NCBI RefSeq assembly: GCF_001858325.1
Contig: NZ_MBPP01000023.1
Span: 162,987-226,986 of the forward strand
Source: Marinobacter sp. AC-23
Lineage (GTDB): Bacteria > Pseudomonadota > Gammaproteobacteria > Pseudomonadales > Oleiphilaceae
DNA: 64,000 bases
Direction of reading: 5' to 3'
Shown: positions 27,736 through 37,751 of the stretch, piece after piece
Position numbering within the stretch: the stretch's first letter is position 1
How the letters are laid out: each line of letters begins with the position of its first letter
Position numbers and translations under genes: made by a program
The notes under the pieces: model-generated
Databases searched by the model: none
What the model was told of the DNA's origin: nothing
What the model saw: only the letters and a program-made list of their open reading frames with translations

Positions 27736-29721
27736 ATGAATTATTTCCTGACGGGTGGTACCGGGTTTATTGGCCGTTTTTTAGTGGAGAAGCTGCTGGC
27801 GCGCGGTGGCACAGTGCATTTGTTGGTGCGCGAGCAATCCCAGGGAAAGCTCAACGCACTCAGAGATCGTTGGGGCGTAGATGAGTCCCGGGTAAAGGCG
27901 GTAATTGGTGACCTTACCAGTGAGAACTTGGGCATTGATGCCAAAACCCTGAAAGCTCTGACAGGAAAGGTTGACCACTTTTTCCACCTTGCAGCCGTAT
28001 ACGATATGGGTGCAGATGAAGACGCCCAGAAAGCCACGAATATCGACGGCACCAGGGCCGCAGTTAACGCTGCGGAAACTATGGGGGCGAAGCATTTTCA
28101 CCATGTTTCATCCATTGCCGCAGCAGGCATGTTCAAGGGCACGTTCCGCGAGGATATGTTTGGGGAAGCCGAGAAGCTGGACCACCCATACCTGGCGACA
28201 AAGCATGAGTCAGAAAAGGTTGTCCGCGAAGAGTGTAAGGTGCCATTTCGTATCTACCGCCCGGGTATGGTGATTGGTCACTCTGCCACCGGTGAGATGG
28301 ATAAGGTCGATGGACCTTATTATTTCTTCAAGATGATTCAGAAAATCCGTAGAACTCTGCCCCAGTGGGTACCAACAATTGGTATCGAGGGTGGCCGCCT
28401 GAACATTGTTCCTGTGGATTTCGTGGTTAATGCGTTGGATCACATAGCACACCTTAAGGGCGAAGATGGAAACTGCTTCCACCTTGTGGATTCCGACCCT
28501 TATAAAGTCGGTGAAATTCTCAATATCTTCAGTGAAGCTGGCCATGCCCCCAAAATGGGGATGCGCATTGATTCGCGTATGTTCGGGTTTATTCCGCCGT
28601 TTATCCGCCAGAGCCTGAAAAACATGCCGCCGGTAAAGCGTTTGACCGGTGCTCTGTTAGAAGACATGGGTATTCCGCGCTCAGTGCTGTCTTTTATCAA
28701 TTACCCCACCCGTTTTGACGCTCGTGAAACCGAGAGAGTGTTGAAGGGAACTGGCATTGAGGTACCTCGTCTGCCGGACTATGCACCGGTAATCTGGGAT
28801 TTCTGGGAGCGCCATCTGGACCCGGATCTGTTCAAGGATCGCACGCTTAAGGGCACCGTTGAGGGCAAGGTGGTGGTAATCACCGGAGCGACCTCCGGCA
28901 TTGGTTTGGCGACAGCCGAAAAGTTGGCAGAGACTAACGCTATTCTGATTATTGGCGCCCGCACCCGGGAAACGCTGGATCAGGTAGCCGCATCACTGGA
29001 AGCCAAAGGTGGCAACGTGCACGCCTACCAGTGTGATTTCTCCAACATGGAGGAGTGCGACCAGTTTGTAAAAACCGTTTTGGATAACCACGGTCATGTG
29101 GATGTGCTGGTGAACAACGCAGGGCGCTCTATCCGGCGCTCGCTGTCGTTGGCGTTTGATCGTTTTCACGATTTTGAGCGCACCATGCAGCTCAACTATT
29201 TTGGTTCCGTGCGCCTGATCATGGGCTTTGCGCCTTCCATGCTGGAACGCAACGGCGGGCACGTGGTGAACATTTCATCCATTGGTGTTCTTACCAACGC
29301 GCCGCGTTTCTCTGCCTATGTGGCATCGAAATCAGCGCTGGATGCATTCAGTCGGTGCGCGGCATCTGAGTGGTCTGATCGCAACGTAACGTTTACCACC
29401 ATCAATATGCCGCTGGTGAAAACGCCGATGATTGCACCCACAAAAATTTACGATTCGGTGCCGACCCTTTCGCCGGAAGAGGCTGCAGCCATGGTTGCAG
29501 ACGCGATTGTTTATCGCCCTAAGCGGATTGCTACACGCCTTGGGGTGTTTGCCCAAGTGCTGCATGCTGTTGCACCGAAGATGGGTGAGATCGTAATGAA
29601 CACTGGGTATCGCATGTTCCCGGATTCATCTCCGGGCGTAGGTGGAAAGACCATTGAACGGCCAAAGGTTTCCACAGAACAAGTGGCATTTGCGGCTGTT
29701 ATGCGCGGTATTCACTGGTAG
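27736..29721 (+). CDS. Fatty acyl-CoA reductase, two-domain SDR (Marinobacter-type)
   Basis: Encodes 661 residues from the ATG at 27736. The N-terminal half is an extended SDR of the fatty-acyl reductase type: Rossmann motif TGGTGFIG (6-13), the catalytic YLATK (about 153-157) and IYRPGMVIGHS. The C-terminal half is a second, classical SDR domain with GATSGIGLATAEKL (about 382-395), NNAG, and active-site YVASK (about 532-536). This fused architecture is characteristic of the Marinobacter enzyme that reduces acyl-CoA through the aldehyde to the fatty alcohol used for wax esters. It is monocistronic, with a strong terminator after the stop and paired palindromes upstream. The assignment rests on remembered similarity. 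Confidence 0.92.
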   Translation: MNYFLTGGTGFIGRFLVEKLLARGGTVHLLVREQSQGKLNALRDRWGVDESRVKAVIGDLTSENLGIDAKTLKALTGKVDHFFHLAAVYDMGADEDAQKATNIDGTRAAVNAAETMGAKHFHHVSSIAAAGMFKGTFREDMFGEAEKLDHPYLATKHESEKVVREECKVPFRIYRPGMVIGHSATGEMDKVDGPYYFFKMIQKIRRTLPQWVPTIGIEGGRLNIVPVDFVVNALDHIAHLKGEDGNCFHLVDSDPYKVGEILNIFSEAGHAPKMGMRIDSRMFGFIPPFIRQSLKNMPPVKRLTGALLEDMGIPRSVLSFINYPTRFDARETERVLKGTGIEVPRLPDYAPVIWDFWERHLDPDLFKDRTLKGTVEGKVVVITGATSGIGLATAEKLAETNAILIIGARTRETLDQVAASLEAKGGNVHAYQCDFSNMEECDQFVKTVLDNHGHVDVLVNNAGRSIRRSLSLAFDRFHDFERTMQLNYFGSVRLIMGFAPSMLERNGGHVVNISSIGVLTNAPRFSAYVASKSALDAFSRCAASEWSDRNVTFTTINMPLVKTPMIAPTKIYDSVPTLSPEEAAAMVADAIVYRPKRIATRLGVFAQVLHAVAPKMGEIVMNTGYRMFPDSSPGVGGKTIERPKVSTEQVAFAAVMRGIHW

Positions 29722-29744
29722 GTAAAGGTTTTGGCAAGTTGAAT

Positions 29745-29773
29745 CAAAAAAACCCGCTTGGCGGGTTTTTTTG
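29745..29773 (+). terminator. Rho-independent terminator after the fatty acyl-CoA reductase
   Basis: AACCCGC and GCGGGTT pair around a TTG loop, with an A-run before and a run of seven or more T after. It sits 25-50 bases past the reductase stop and also faces the convergent rnt gene, so it may serve both strands. Confidence 0.85.
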
Positions 29774-29802
29774 TGGGTGCTGTTTGCGGGATAAAGCTTG
29801 GG

Positions 29803-30462
29803 TTATTCGTCTTCATCCGAAATCATTATTGGTGGCGGAAAGCCGCCAAGATCCAGCCAGCGATTTACGATTCCGCAAAACAGATCTGCTGTTTTTTCTG
29901 CATCGTAAGCTGCGGAGTGCGCTTCTTTATTGTTGAACGGAATGCCCGCCAGTTTGCACGCCTGTGCCAGAACTGTGTGGCCATAAGCCAGGCCCGCAAG
30001 AGTGGCCGTATCGAATGTCGAAAACGGGTGAAACGGGTTTCGGCGGATATCTGCCCGCTGGGCGGCAGCGAATACGAAATTGTGGTCAAACGTTGCGTTG
30101 TGGCCAACCAGAACCGCGCGTTTGCAATCGTGCGCCTTAACCGACTTACGAATGGGGCTGAATATTTCACTCAAGCCTTCGCGCTCGGGTACCGCTTCAC
30201 GGTCTGGATGCCAGGGGTCGATTCCGGTGAAATCCAGCGCGGACTGCTCCAGATTGGCACCCTCAAACGGATCAATCTGCTGCACGTGGGTTTCAGCGCG
30301 GCGTATTCGGCCGTCGTCGTCCATTGTCAGCATGACCGCCGCTATTTCCAGCAGAGCATCGCGTCCCGGGTTGAATCCGCCTGTCTCCACATCAACAACA
30401 ACAGGTAAAAAACCGCGGAATCTGCGGGACATGGGGTGCGGTTGTCTGTTCTCGTCAGTCAC
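29803..30462 (-). CDS. rnt: Ribonuclease T
   Basis: Encodes 219 residues from a GTG at 30462 with GGAG five bases upstream. DEDD exonuclease motifs are present: VVVDVETGGFNPGRDALLEIA (Exo I), VLVGHNATFDHNFV (Exo II) and EAHSAAYDAEKTADLF (Exo III, with the catalytic His). RNase T trims tRNA and other RNA 3' ends. Order rnt-pyrC with divergent motY matches Pseudomonas. The gene lies 43 bases after pyrC on the same strand, so co-transcription is likely. Confidence 0.95.
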   Translation of the reverse strand: MTDENRQPHPMSRRFRGFLPVVVDVETGGFNPGRDALLEIAAVMLTMDDDGRIRRAETHVQQIDPFEGANLEQSALDFTGIDPWHPDREAVPEREGLSEIFSPIRKSVKAHDCKRAVLVGHNATFDHNFVFAAAQRADIRRNPFHPFSTFDTATLAGLAYGHTVLAQACKLAGIPFNNKEAHSAAYDAEKTADLFCGIVNRWLDLGGFPPPIMISDEDE

Positions 30463-30505
30463 TAAAACTCCGGTCTTGGCCGTTTATCAGGAAAATGGGG
30501 TAGGT

Positions 30506-31537
30506 TTACGCTAAGCGCCAGTTGATGGTTTCGCCAGCTTTCAATGGAACGATGGTACCACCTGCCAGAGGCAAATCATCCGGCATGGACCAAGGTTTTC
30601 TCACCAAAGTGATGGTGTCGGTATTTCGTGGCAGGCCGTAGAAGTCTGCGCCGTTAAAGCTGGCAAAGGCTTCCAGTTGGTCAAGAATGCCAAGCTCTTC
30701 AAAAATATCTGCGTACAACCCAATGGCACCATAGGCGGAATAGCAGCCTGCGCACCCGCACGCAGCTTCTTTTTTGTCCTTTGAATGCGGGGCCGAGTCT
30801 GTGCCCAGAAAAAACCGCTTGTCGCCGCTGGCAATGGCATCTCTCAGGGCCTGCTGGTGTCGGTTGCGTTTTAGAATTGGCAGGCAGTACAGATGAGGTC
30901 GAATGCCACCGACCAGCATGTGATTGCGGTTGTACATGAGGTGCTGGGGCGTAAGCGTTGCCGCAAGATTGTCGCCTTGGTGGTGGCGTACAAACTCTGC
31001 CGAATCTGCGGTGGTTATGTGCTCAAGCACGACCTTGAGGTTGGGGAAGGCTTTCAGGGTTGGGGTAAGAACCCGCTCAAGAAATACCTTTTCCCGGTCA
31101 AAAATATCTATGTCTGCATCGGTCACTTCGCCGTGAACAAGCAGCAGCATTCCGCACTCGGCCATGGCTTCTAACACCGGGTAGATATTGCGAATATCTT
31201 GCACGCCCGAAGCTGAGTTTGTGGTGGCGCCGGCTGGGTACAGCTTGGCGGCGACGATCCCTTCTGCGCGAGCCTCAAGGATGTCTGAGCGAGAGGTGGA
31301 TTCTGTGAGGTATAGCGTCATCAACGGCTGGAAATTCGTGCCCTTGGCGGCGGCCACAATTCGGTCTCGGTACGCTGAAGCTTCAGCTGCACTCGTTACG
31401 GGAGGCGCAAGATTGGGCATTATGATGGCTCGCCCGAAACAGGCTGCGGTCGCAGGTACCACGTCGTTTAGAACATCGCCGTCGCGAACGTGGAGGTGCC
31501 AGTCGTCGGGGCGCACAAGTGTAAGTTGTTCGGTCAT
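30506..31537 (-). CDS. pyrC: Dihydroorotase
   Basis: Encodes 343 residues from the ATG at 31537; an upstream ATG at 31552 is less family-like. The metal-binding HLHVRDG starts at residue 14. The carboxylated Lys lies in [13 protein letters not shown], and later zinc ligands in LLVHGEV and VVLEHITTA; the catalytic Asp is in [14 protein letters not shown]. Length matches type II dihydroorotase (348 in E. coli). It closes the ring of carbamoyl aspartate in pyrimidine synthesis. The gene is followed by rnt and diverges from motY. Confidence 0.95.
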   Translation of the reverse strand: MTEQLTLVRPDDWHLHVRDGDVLNDVVPATAACFGRAIIMPNLAPPVTSAAEASAYRDRIVAAAKGTNFQPLMTLYLTESTSRSDILEARAEGIVAAKLYPAGATTNSASGVQDIRNIYPVLEAMAECGMLLLVHGEVTDADIDIFDREKVFLERVLTPTLKAFPNLKVVLEHITTADSAEFVRHHQGDNLAATLTPQHLMYNRNHMLVGGIRPHLYCLPILKRNRHQQALRDAIASGDKRFFLGTDSAPHSKDKKEAACGCAGCYSAYGAIGLYADIFEELGILDQLEAFASFNGADFYGLPRNTDTITLVRKPWSMPDDLPLAGGTIVPLKAGETINWRLA

Positions 31538-31756
31538 GAGCTGGTTCCGCAATACCTTCTAAGAGCTGGTAAAAGGGCGTAGAGGGCGCCTTCACTTTGG
31601 ATGGCACGTCGACCCTGAAAAATTTTGCAGATTATAGCAGAAGGCGCCGGTGATTGTTTTTCTCCTGAGCAGCTAAAGAACATTCTTTGGGTGCCGTTAA
31701 ACAAGGTAACGACTCATTACCCGTGAGCTACCAGTCTCACTGTTACGGCATTCTCT

Positions 31757-32686
31757 ATGGCGCTTTTTACGGTAACCTGCTTCCACAAAAAAACGCTGAA
31801 CCTGTTGGGTGTGCTGGCGCTGGCTACCTTAATGCCTGGATATGCCGTAGCCGCAAGCTATGGAGCCGGCATTGAAAACAGCCAGTGGTATCTTGCCGAA
31901 TCCGTATTCGAATGCTCTCTGGTCCACGAGGTTCCGGGATATGGCCGGGCTGTATTTCGGCACAGAGCCGGAGAAAATCTGGCTTTTTTCCTGGAATCCG
32001 ACGCGCATCTTATGCGGCCTGGCCGAGGCTCTCTGATTGTTGAGGCCCCAGCATGGAGGCCAGGCGTTGCCCCAAGGCCTGTGGGCATGGTGAAGGTGAC
32101 TGACGGGCGGCGCCAGGTATCTCTTGAACCACGCCAAGCGGCTATTGTTGCGCAAAGCCTCCTTGAGGGGATGCAGCCGACCGTTACCCGGGCTTCCTGG
32201 TACGATGGCAACCCTGTTCGTGTACAGGTTTCGAACATCAACTTTAGTGGCCAGTACCAGCAATATCGTTCGTGTGCTGCGAATCTTCTGCCGGTGAATA
32301 TTGATCAGGTAGGGCGCTCAAGAGTGACCTTCGCTACAGGTAGCCAAAAGTTGTCACAAGCCGATATGAATCAATTGGATAATATTGTGGCCTACATCAT
32401 GGCCGACACTACTGTAGAACGGGTATTTGTGGACGGACATACAGACGATATTGGTAGCCGAATCGATAACCGGGCTTTGTCTGAGGGGCGTGCAAGCGTA
32501 GTGGCAGATTATTTAGAAAGTAGGGGGGTCGACCCGGATTTAATAACTGAAAGATCCCATGGCGATAGGTACCCAGCGTCCCGCAGCCGGGCTGAAAATC
32601 GCCGCACAACGATCCGTTTACAGCGGGAAGGCGAGCGTCCGGGGCTTCAGCAAGCCAACGGATACGGCAGTGTGTCAGCTGGTTGA
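31757..32686 (+). CDS. motY: Sodium-type flagellar motor protein MotY
   Basis: Encodes 309 residues with a signal peptide (LLGVLALATLMPGYAVA). The N-terminal half is the MotY-specific domain, which contacts the stator and basal body. The C-terminal half is an OmpA-like peptidoglycan-binding domain, with VTFATGSQKLSQADMNQLD, FVDGHTDDIGS, NRALSEGRASVVADYL and SRAENRRTTI. In Vibrio and Pseudomonas MotY forms the T ring and anchors the stator. The divergent pyrC neighbour supports the assignment. The upstream ribosome site is weak. Confidence 0.9.
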   Translation: MALFTVTCFHKKTLNLLGVLALATLMPGYAVAASYGAGIENSQWYLAESVFECSLVHEVPGYGRAVFRHRAGENLAFFLESDAHLMRPGRGSLIVEAPAWRPGVAPRPVGMVKVTDGRRQVSLEPRQAAIVAQSLLEGMQPTVTRASWYDGNPVRVQVSNINFSGQYQQYRSCAANLLPVNIDQVGRSRVTFATGSQKLSQADMNQLDNIVAYIMADTTVERVFVDGHTDDIGSRIDNRALSEGRASVVADYLESRGVDPDLITERSHGDRYPASRSRAENRRTTIRLQREGERPGLQQANGYGSVSAG

Positions 32687-32715
32687 CGCGCTGCAGCTAA
32701 CCCGCAAAGCTGATC

Positions 32716-33642
32716 CTAGTAAACCGAGCTCATAACTTCCAGGTGGGCATTCACGCCTTCTGCGAGAGCTTTCAAATCGTAGCCACCTTCCAGAGTTGAA
32801 ATGATTCGATCGTTACTGTGCTCGCTTGCGATGCCTACCAGCATTTCGGTAAGCCAGCGGTAGTCTTCAGTTTCCAGGTTAAGTTCTGCCATGGGATCCA
32901 GGCGGTGGGCATCAAACCCGGCTGATACCAGAATGACTTGGGGCTTGAACGCATTCAGGCGCTTTATCCATCCATCCTTCACTCGCTTGCGATACTCGGT
33001 AGCAGAACACCCGGCTTCGATAGGAATATTCACGATGTTGTCGGCTTGCCGGTGCACGTGGGAGTTTGGAAATAGAGGGTGCTGAAAGCTTGAGCACATC
33101 AATACGCGCTCGTCTCCACTGACGATATCCACTGTGCCATTACCTTGATGCACATCAAAATCAACAATCGCTACCCGATCAAGATGGTGAAAATTGAGCG
33201 CGCGCATGGCAGCAAGGGCAATGTTGTTGTAAAAACAGAAACCCATGGATTTGCTGCGCTCGGCATGGTGGCCGGGGGGGCGCGCGCAGATGAACGCGTT
33301 AGTGACCTGGCTGCTCATGACCATATCCACGGCCTGAATGTTGGCACCCGCCGCCAGCCTTGCTGCGCGCAGGGTGTCTGGCATCATGGCGGTATCTGGA
33401 TCGGTGAACACACGCCCTCTGGTAGGTTGCATCATGTCGAGCTGTTGTAGGTAGCGCTCGGGGTGCACGCTTAAAAGTTGGTCTCGGGTGATTTCCTCCG
33501 GGCGAACCCAGTCGAGCTTCTCAGCGATTCCTGTGTCGGCGATGTAGCTGATAATGGCTGCCAGGCGGGCAGGGCTCTCGGGATGCTCCGGCCCCATGTC
33601 GTGTTTCATGCAGTCATCGTGAGAAAAAAATGCGGTGGTCAT
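32716..33642 (-). CDS. Histone deacetylase-family (AcuC-like) deacetylase
   Basis: Encodes 308 residues. Zn-dependent deacetylase motifs are intact: ARPPGHHAERSKSMGFCFYNN with the catalytic His pair, VDFDVHQGNGT with zinc ligands, and LVSAGFDAHRLDP. Members deacetylate polyamines or protein lysines; the AcuC type reverses acetylation of acetyl-CoA synthetase. The gene diverges, with a 158-base spacer, from a Pat-like lysine acetyltransferase, so the two may be opposing enzymes. The substrate is inferred, not seen. Confidence 0.88.
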   Translation of the reverse strand: MTTAFFSHDDCMKHDMGPEHPESPARLAAIISYIADTGIAEKLDWVRPEEITRDQLLSVHPERYLQQLDMMQPTRGRVFTDPDTAMMPDTLRAARLAAGANIQAVDMVMSSQVTNAFICARPPGHHAERSKSMGFCFYNNIALAAMRALNFHHLDRVAIVDFDVHQGNGTVDIVSGDERVLMCSSFQHPLFPNSHVHRQADNIVNIPIEAGCSATEYRKRVKDGWIKRLNAFKPQVILVSAGFDAHRLDPMAELNLETEDYRWLTEMLVGIASEHSNDRIISTLEGGYDLKALAEGVNAHLEVMSSVY

Positions 33643-33800
33643 AAATCTGGAAACGTCCCGACTTTGCTAGTATTTTCTTCAATCCTATCAGGGATAATCT
33701 GATTACGCCGTGTTTCTTTCGTCTGATAGCGGCAGTAGGCATTTCACATCGGTTCATCTATGCCTAAGATAGAGCAAACACATACTGAAGGAGAGTCAGT

Positions 33801-36545
33801 TTGGGCACCCGATACCTGGAGAGTCTGTTTAACCCTGCGTCCATAGCTGTCGTAGGGGCGTCGGAGCGGGCAGACAACCTTGGCGGTATGGTGTTAAGAA
33901 ACCTGATGAGCGGCGGTTACCCGGGCAAACTTCTGGTGGTTAACCAGAACGATTATGACAATGTGCACGGTGTGCCCTGTGTCAAAAAAGTGTCCAAAAT
34001 GGAGTTTTCGCCCGATCTTGCCATTGTTTGTACGCCTCCGGAAACAGTGACCAAGACCATCCGTCGCCTGGGCGAAGCGGGTGTGCGCACGGCAATAGTC
34101 ATGACAGGTGGTATGTCTCGTACCCATAGTAAAACCGGTACGCCCCTGATGTATGCGGTGCGGGAAGCTGCAAAGGAAACCGGCATTCGAGTACTTGGTC
34201 CGAATACGATTGGCCTTATAGTGCCGGCGAGAAGCCTGAACGCCACATACGCGCACATGGGTGTCTTGCCCGGTCGCGTAGCCTTTGTTGGCCAGTCCGG
34301 CACCATTGCCAGCTCGGTGATTGACTGGGCGTTTGCTCGAGGGGTTGGATTCTCCTATTTTCTTACCCTTGGCGATGGGATGGATATCGATCACGACGAC
34401 CTGATTGATTATCTGGCCCAAGACACCCAGACCCGCGCCATTCTTCTGCATATTGAGCATATTCCCAACCCCCGGCGGTTCATGTCGGCCGTGCGAGTGG
34501 CATCCAGAACCAAACCCGTGATTGCTGTAAAATCCGGGCGAGTGCCAGCCTCTGAATGGCTAACCCATGAGCTGCCTGACGGCATCAGACGTAGCGACCC
34601 TATATACGATGCCATGCTACAGCGTGCGGGGGTGCTGCGGGTTGACGGGCTTGGCCAGATGTTTGATGCGCTGGAAACGCTTACCCGAATGCGCCCGCTG
34701 CGTCGGGAGTCTCTGGCCATTATGGCGAACGGCGTGGGCCCCGGTGTTCTGGCGGTTGACCGGCTAGCGGATTTGGGGGGGGAGCTTGCCAATTTGTCTG
34801 ACTCAAGCATCAACGCTCTTGCGGAGCTATTGCCCGCGTATTGGACACGCAAGAACCCTATCGACCTGAACTACGACGCGTCCCCGGAGCTTTATGGTAA
34901 GGCCATCAAGATTCTGGCCAAGGATCCCGAGATCGCCAACGTGCTGGTTATGTACGCGCCCAGCTTGACGGAAGATAGCCTGCAGATTGCCGATGCAGTG
35001 GTACAGGCGGCAAAGGGCACGCGGCTTAATATTTTCACCTGCTGGCTTGGGCAGAGTACGGTAATGGAAGCTCGCGAGGAGTTTTATCGCGCCGGTGTGC
35101 CATCATTCTTTAATCCTGAAAAAGCCGTGGTTGCCTTCATGCAGCATGTGCGCCACCAGCGTGTACAGCGCCTGCTGACAGAGACTCCCGAATCCTTTAC
35201 CGACCATTTTTCAGACCACACGAAAACCCGGCGCGTGGTTATGAATGCGCTTCGTTCGGGCCGCAATCATTTGTCGAGCCAGGAAGCCCGAGAGGTAGTG
35301 CGTGACTACGGGATCAATACCATTGAGACGATTTATTGTGACGACGTAGATGAGGTTATGGGCGCCTTTGCCATAGAGCGCCGTCCGGTAGACGTTACGA
35401 TCATTCACGAGCAAGCCTGCCATCCGTTTGTAAATCTAACCGTTTCTCAGCGTCGCTATAAGGGCACAGTTCAGAAGCTGAACAGCGAAGCGGCCATTAT
35501 CGATGCCTGCCATTTCCTGATGGACGAATACCAAAAGCACTTTCCGACGAGCGGGTTTCTTGGCTTCGCCATGCAGCGTTCTTACCAGCATGTGGGTGGC
35601 ATTGAGTTTAGCGTAGGCATTACCAGAGACGCGCAGTTTGGTCCCTTGGTGGTTTGCGGTGCGTCGGGCGCTCATATCAATGTGATGACGGATCGCCAGA
35701 TTGCTCTGCCGCCGCTGAATATGGTTCTTGCGCGTGAGCTTCTGCGCCGCACGTATATGTACAAACTGCTCAAGGAGCACAGCCTGAAGCCTGAGTCGGA
35801 TATCCGGGCGGTTTCGGAAACACTGGTTACCCTGTCCCAGATTGTTATTGATATCCCCGAGATCCGCGGGCTTGAAATCTCTCCGCTGCTGTTCAATGAA
35901 CAGGGTGCCGTAGCCGTTAACGTGGCTATCAATCTCTCCAAAACACCTGGCAAACCAATCATTCAGCCCTACCCGAGAGAGCTTGAGGAGTGGTTGTTGC
36001 TGCCAAAATCTGGCCGACGGGTGATTATCCGCCCGGCGCTAGCAGAGGACGAGCCGTCACACCGGGTCTTCCATGAGCTTCAGTCACCGGAATCCATTCG
36101 TTATCGATTCTTCCAGTATCGTAAGCATTTTACCCGTGAAGACGTCGCGCAGATGGTGCAGATTGACTACGACCGGGAAATGGTTTTTATCGCCAATGCG
36201 CCAAAAGAAGATGGCGAAGGAGATGAAACCTTAGGCACCGTACGAACCTGGACAGATGCAGACAACTTGCAGTGCGAGTTCGCTGTGATGGTTCACGACA
36301 AGATGAAGGGGGAGGGGCTTGGTGTTGCGCTCATGCAAAAAATGATCGATTACTGTCGCGCCCGTGGCACGGTGGAAATGGTGGGTGATGTTCTGGCGGA
36401 CAACCGTCCAATGCTGCAGCTGGCCGAACACATGGGGTTTGAGATTAAGTACAACCTTGAAGAAGAGGTGATGGACTTGCGGCTGGTGCTGAACGAACCA
36501 GAAAACGACTGGCAGAAGGAGCGCCTTGGAAAGAACGCCCACTGA
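33801..36545 (+). CDS. Pat/PatZ-like protein lysine acetyltransferase (NDP-forming acyl-CoA synthetase domains plus GNAT)
   Basis: Encodes 914 residues from a TTG with GGAG about 7 bases upstream. The N-terminal CoA-binding domain starts SLFNPASIAVVGASERADNLG. The CoA-ligase-like domains follow, with FVGQSGTIASSVIDWA carrying the phosphohistidine-region equivalent, then an ATP-grasp segment (about 480-700). The C-terminal GNAT domain (about 725-900) has VHDKMKGEGLGVALMQKMIDYC, the acetyl-CoA-binding loop. E. coli PatZ (886 residues) has the same order and acetylates acetyl-CoA synthetase. The synthetase part is probably regulatory. The gene is next to, and divergent from, a deacetylase gene. 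Confidence 0.88.
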   Translation: MGTRYLESLFNPASIAVVGASERADNLGGMVLRNLMSGGYPGKLLVVNQNDYDNVHGVPCVKKVSKMEFSPDLAIVCTPPETVTKTIRRLGEAGVRTAIVMTGGMSRTHSKTGTPLMYAVREAAKETGIRVLGPNTIGLIVPARSLNATYAHMGVLPGRVAFVGQSGTIASSVIDWAFARGVGFSYFLTLGDGMDIDHDDLIDYLAQDTQTRAILLHIEHIPNPRRFMSAVRVASRTKPVIAVKSGRVPASEWLTHELPDGIRRSDPIYDAMLQRAGVLRVDGLGQMFDALETLTRMRPLRRESLAIMANGVGPGVLAVDRLADLGGELANLSDSSINALAELLPAYWTRKNPIDLNYDASPELYGKAIKILAKDPEIANVLVMYAPSLTEDSLQIADAVVQAAKGTRLNIFTCWLGQSTVMEAREEFYRAGVPSFFNPEKAVVAFMQHVRHQRVQRLLTETPESFTDHFSDHTKTRRVVMNALRSGRNHLSSQEAREVVRDYGINTIETIYCDDVDEVMGAFAIERRPVDVTIIHEQACHPFVNLTVSQRRYKGTVQKLNSEAAIIDACHFLMDEYQKHFPTSGFLGFAMQRSYQHVGGIEFSVGITRDAQFGPLVVCGASGAHINVMTDRQIALPPLNMVLARELLRRTYMYKLLKEHSLKPESDIRAVSETLVTLSQIVIDIPEIRGLEISPLLFNEQGAVAVNVAINLSKTPGKPIIQPYPRELEEWLLLPKSGRRVIIRPALAEDEPSHRVFHELQSPESIRYRFFQYRKHFTREDVAQMVQIDYDREMVFIANAPKEDGEGDETLGTVRTWTDADNLQCEFAVMVHDKMKGEGLGVALMQKMIDYCRARGTVEMVGDVLADNRPMLQLAEHMGFEIKYNLEEEVMDLRLVLNEPENDWQKERLGKNAH

Positions 36546-36569
36546 GGCCTTTTTGTGCAAGGCCTCAGT
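36541..36569. terminator. 10-bp hairpin between acetyltransferase and rdgC
   Basis: Perfect arms ACTGAGGCCT and AGGCCTCAGT with a 9-base loop overlap the acetyltransferase stop. It lies between convergent genes and is a likely shared terminator. The T-run is inside the loop rather than after the stem, so efficiency is uncertain. Confidence 0.55.
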
Positions 36570-36580
36570 GGCGTGGGGGA

Positions 36581-37507
36581 TTACTCTTCGACGATGGCCG
36601 AACGGTCTTCGCCGCCCAAGACTTCCAGTAAGCCTGGAATCAGCTTGGACAGTTCCAGGGTCATGATGGTGAAGGCTGCATCAAACTTTGCCACAGCGTC
36701 ATCCACATCCACGTCGTCGAGTTGATCCTGAAGCGTTTCGCCAAACTTCAGACGGCGAATGCCCATCTCCTCATCCAGAACGAACGATACGTTGTCGTCC
36801 CAGGTCAGGGCCAGCTTGGTCACTTCCATCCCCGCATTCAGGTGATTAAGGATTTCGTCTGCTTTTAGGTTTAACCCTTTGCAGCGGACTACACCACCGT
36901 CTTCCGAAGGGTCTTTCAGTTCACACTCATCGCCGAGCACCACGGTGCCGGGCAAGTCGATGGTTTCATTCAGCCAGCTGGTAAAGGTGAATATTGGAGC
37001 CTGTTCCAGAACTGGCGGGCGTACGGGCAGGGAGCCCAAGCTTTTACGCAGGGTTGAAGCCAGGTCTTCGGCCTGTTTTGCGGAGCTGGCATCCACAACC
37101 AGAACGCCGTCTTTCGGTGCCAGATAAGCAAAGCTTCGGCGGTTACGCGAAAATGCCTGGGGCAGCATTTCCAGCATCACTTGTTCTTTGATTTCGTCTT
37201 TTTCTTTGCGACGAACCTTACGCCCCTGCTCAATTTCAATGGCCTCGGCCTTTTCTTCAACCGCATCCTTCACAACAGGCCCTGGCAGAATCTTCTCTTC
37301 CTTGCGCAAGGCGATTAGATGATAACCATTGGCACTGTGAACAAGCAGCTCACCGTGCTTGCCAAGAGGTGGAACCCAGCCTTGGCGAGCGGTTTCTTGT
37401 GGGCCACAAGGCTTGAATGCATCTGCGTTGAGCTTTTCCTCCAGCTCTTCAGCAGAAATATCGAACGGCTTGGTAAAACGGAAAACGCGGGCATTGCGAA
37501 ACCACAT
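36581..37507 (-). CDS. rdgC: Recombination-associated protein RdgC
   Basis: Encodes 308 residues, the usual length. The start MWFRNARVFRFTKPF is characteristic, as are QGWVPPLG and LRKEEKILPGPVV. RdgC forms a ring-shaped dimer that binds double-stranded DNA and restrains RecA-promoted recombination. It heads a run of minus-strand genes (upstream are DUF2788 and yaaA). A perfect hairpin follows the stop. Confidence 0.95.
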   Translation of the reverse strand: MWFRNARVFRFTKPFDISAEELEEKLNADAFKPCGPQETARQGWVPPLGKHGELLVHSANGYHLIALRKEEKILPGPVVKDAVEEKAEAIEIEQGRKVRRKEKDEIKEQVMLEMLPQAFSRNRRSFAYLAPKDGVLVVDASSAKQAEDLASTLRKSLGSLPVRPPVLEQAPIFTFTSWLNETIDLPGTVVLGDECELKDPSEDGGVVRCKGLNLKADEILNHLNAGMEVTKLALTWDDNVSFVLDEEMGIRRLKFGETLQDQLDDVDVDDAVAKFDAAFTIMTLELSKLIPGLLEVLGGEDRSAIVEE

Positions 37508-37526
37508 CAGGTTTGATCCTTGTCTT

Positions 37527-37727
37527 TCATATTTGCATGATCTCTACGAGTACTGTTTTGACGATAAAGCCAATCACACCGGCCCCCAGTACTGTAAAAA
37601 GGGCGATGGTACCAAATTTTCCAGCCTGTGATTTTTTGGCCAGATCCCAGACGATAAAGCCCATCCAGCCAATAAGGCCTGTCAGAAACACCAGCATGGC
37701 GATCTGGGAAAAGACTGCTTCATTCAT
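37527..37727 (-). CDS. DUF2788 small membrane protein
   Basis: Encodes 66 residues with two membrane helices (IAMLVFLTGLIGWMGFIVWD and FGTIALFTVLGAGVIGFIV). This matches the DUF2788 family of short inner-membrane proteins of unknown function. It is 19 bases upstream of rdgC and 24 downstream of yaaA on the same strand. Confidence 0.8.
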   Translation of the reverse strand: MNEAVFSQIAMLVFLTGLIGWMGFIVWDLAKKSQAGKFGTIALFTVLGAGVIGFIVKTVLVEIMQI

Positions 37728-37751
37728 GACTTGCTCCGAACATACTCAGGG

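Noticed and set aside
29758..30408. Long open frame antisense to rnt
   Set aside because: It lies opposite conserved RNase T codons, begins within the terminator and shows no domain.
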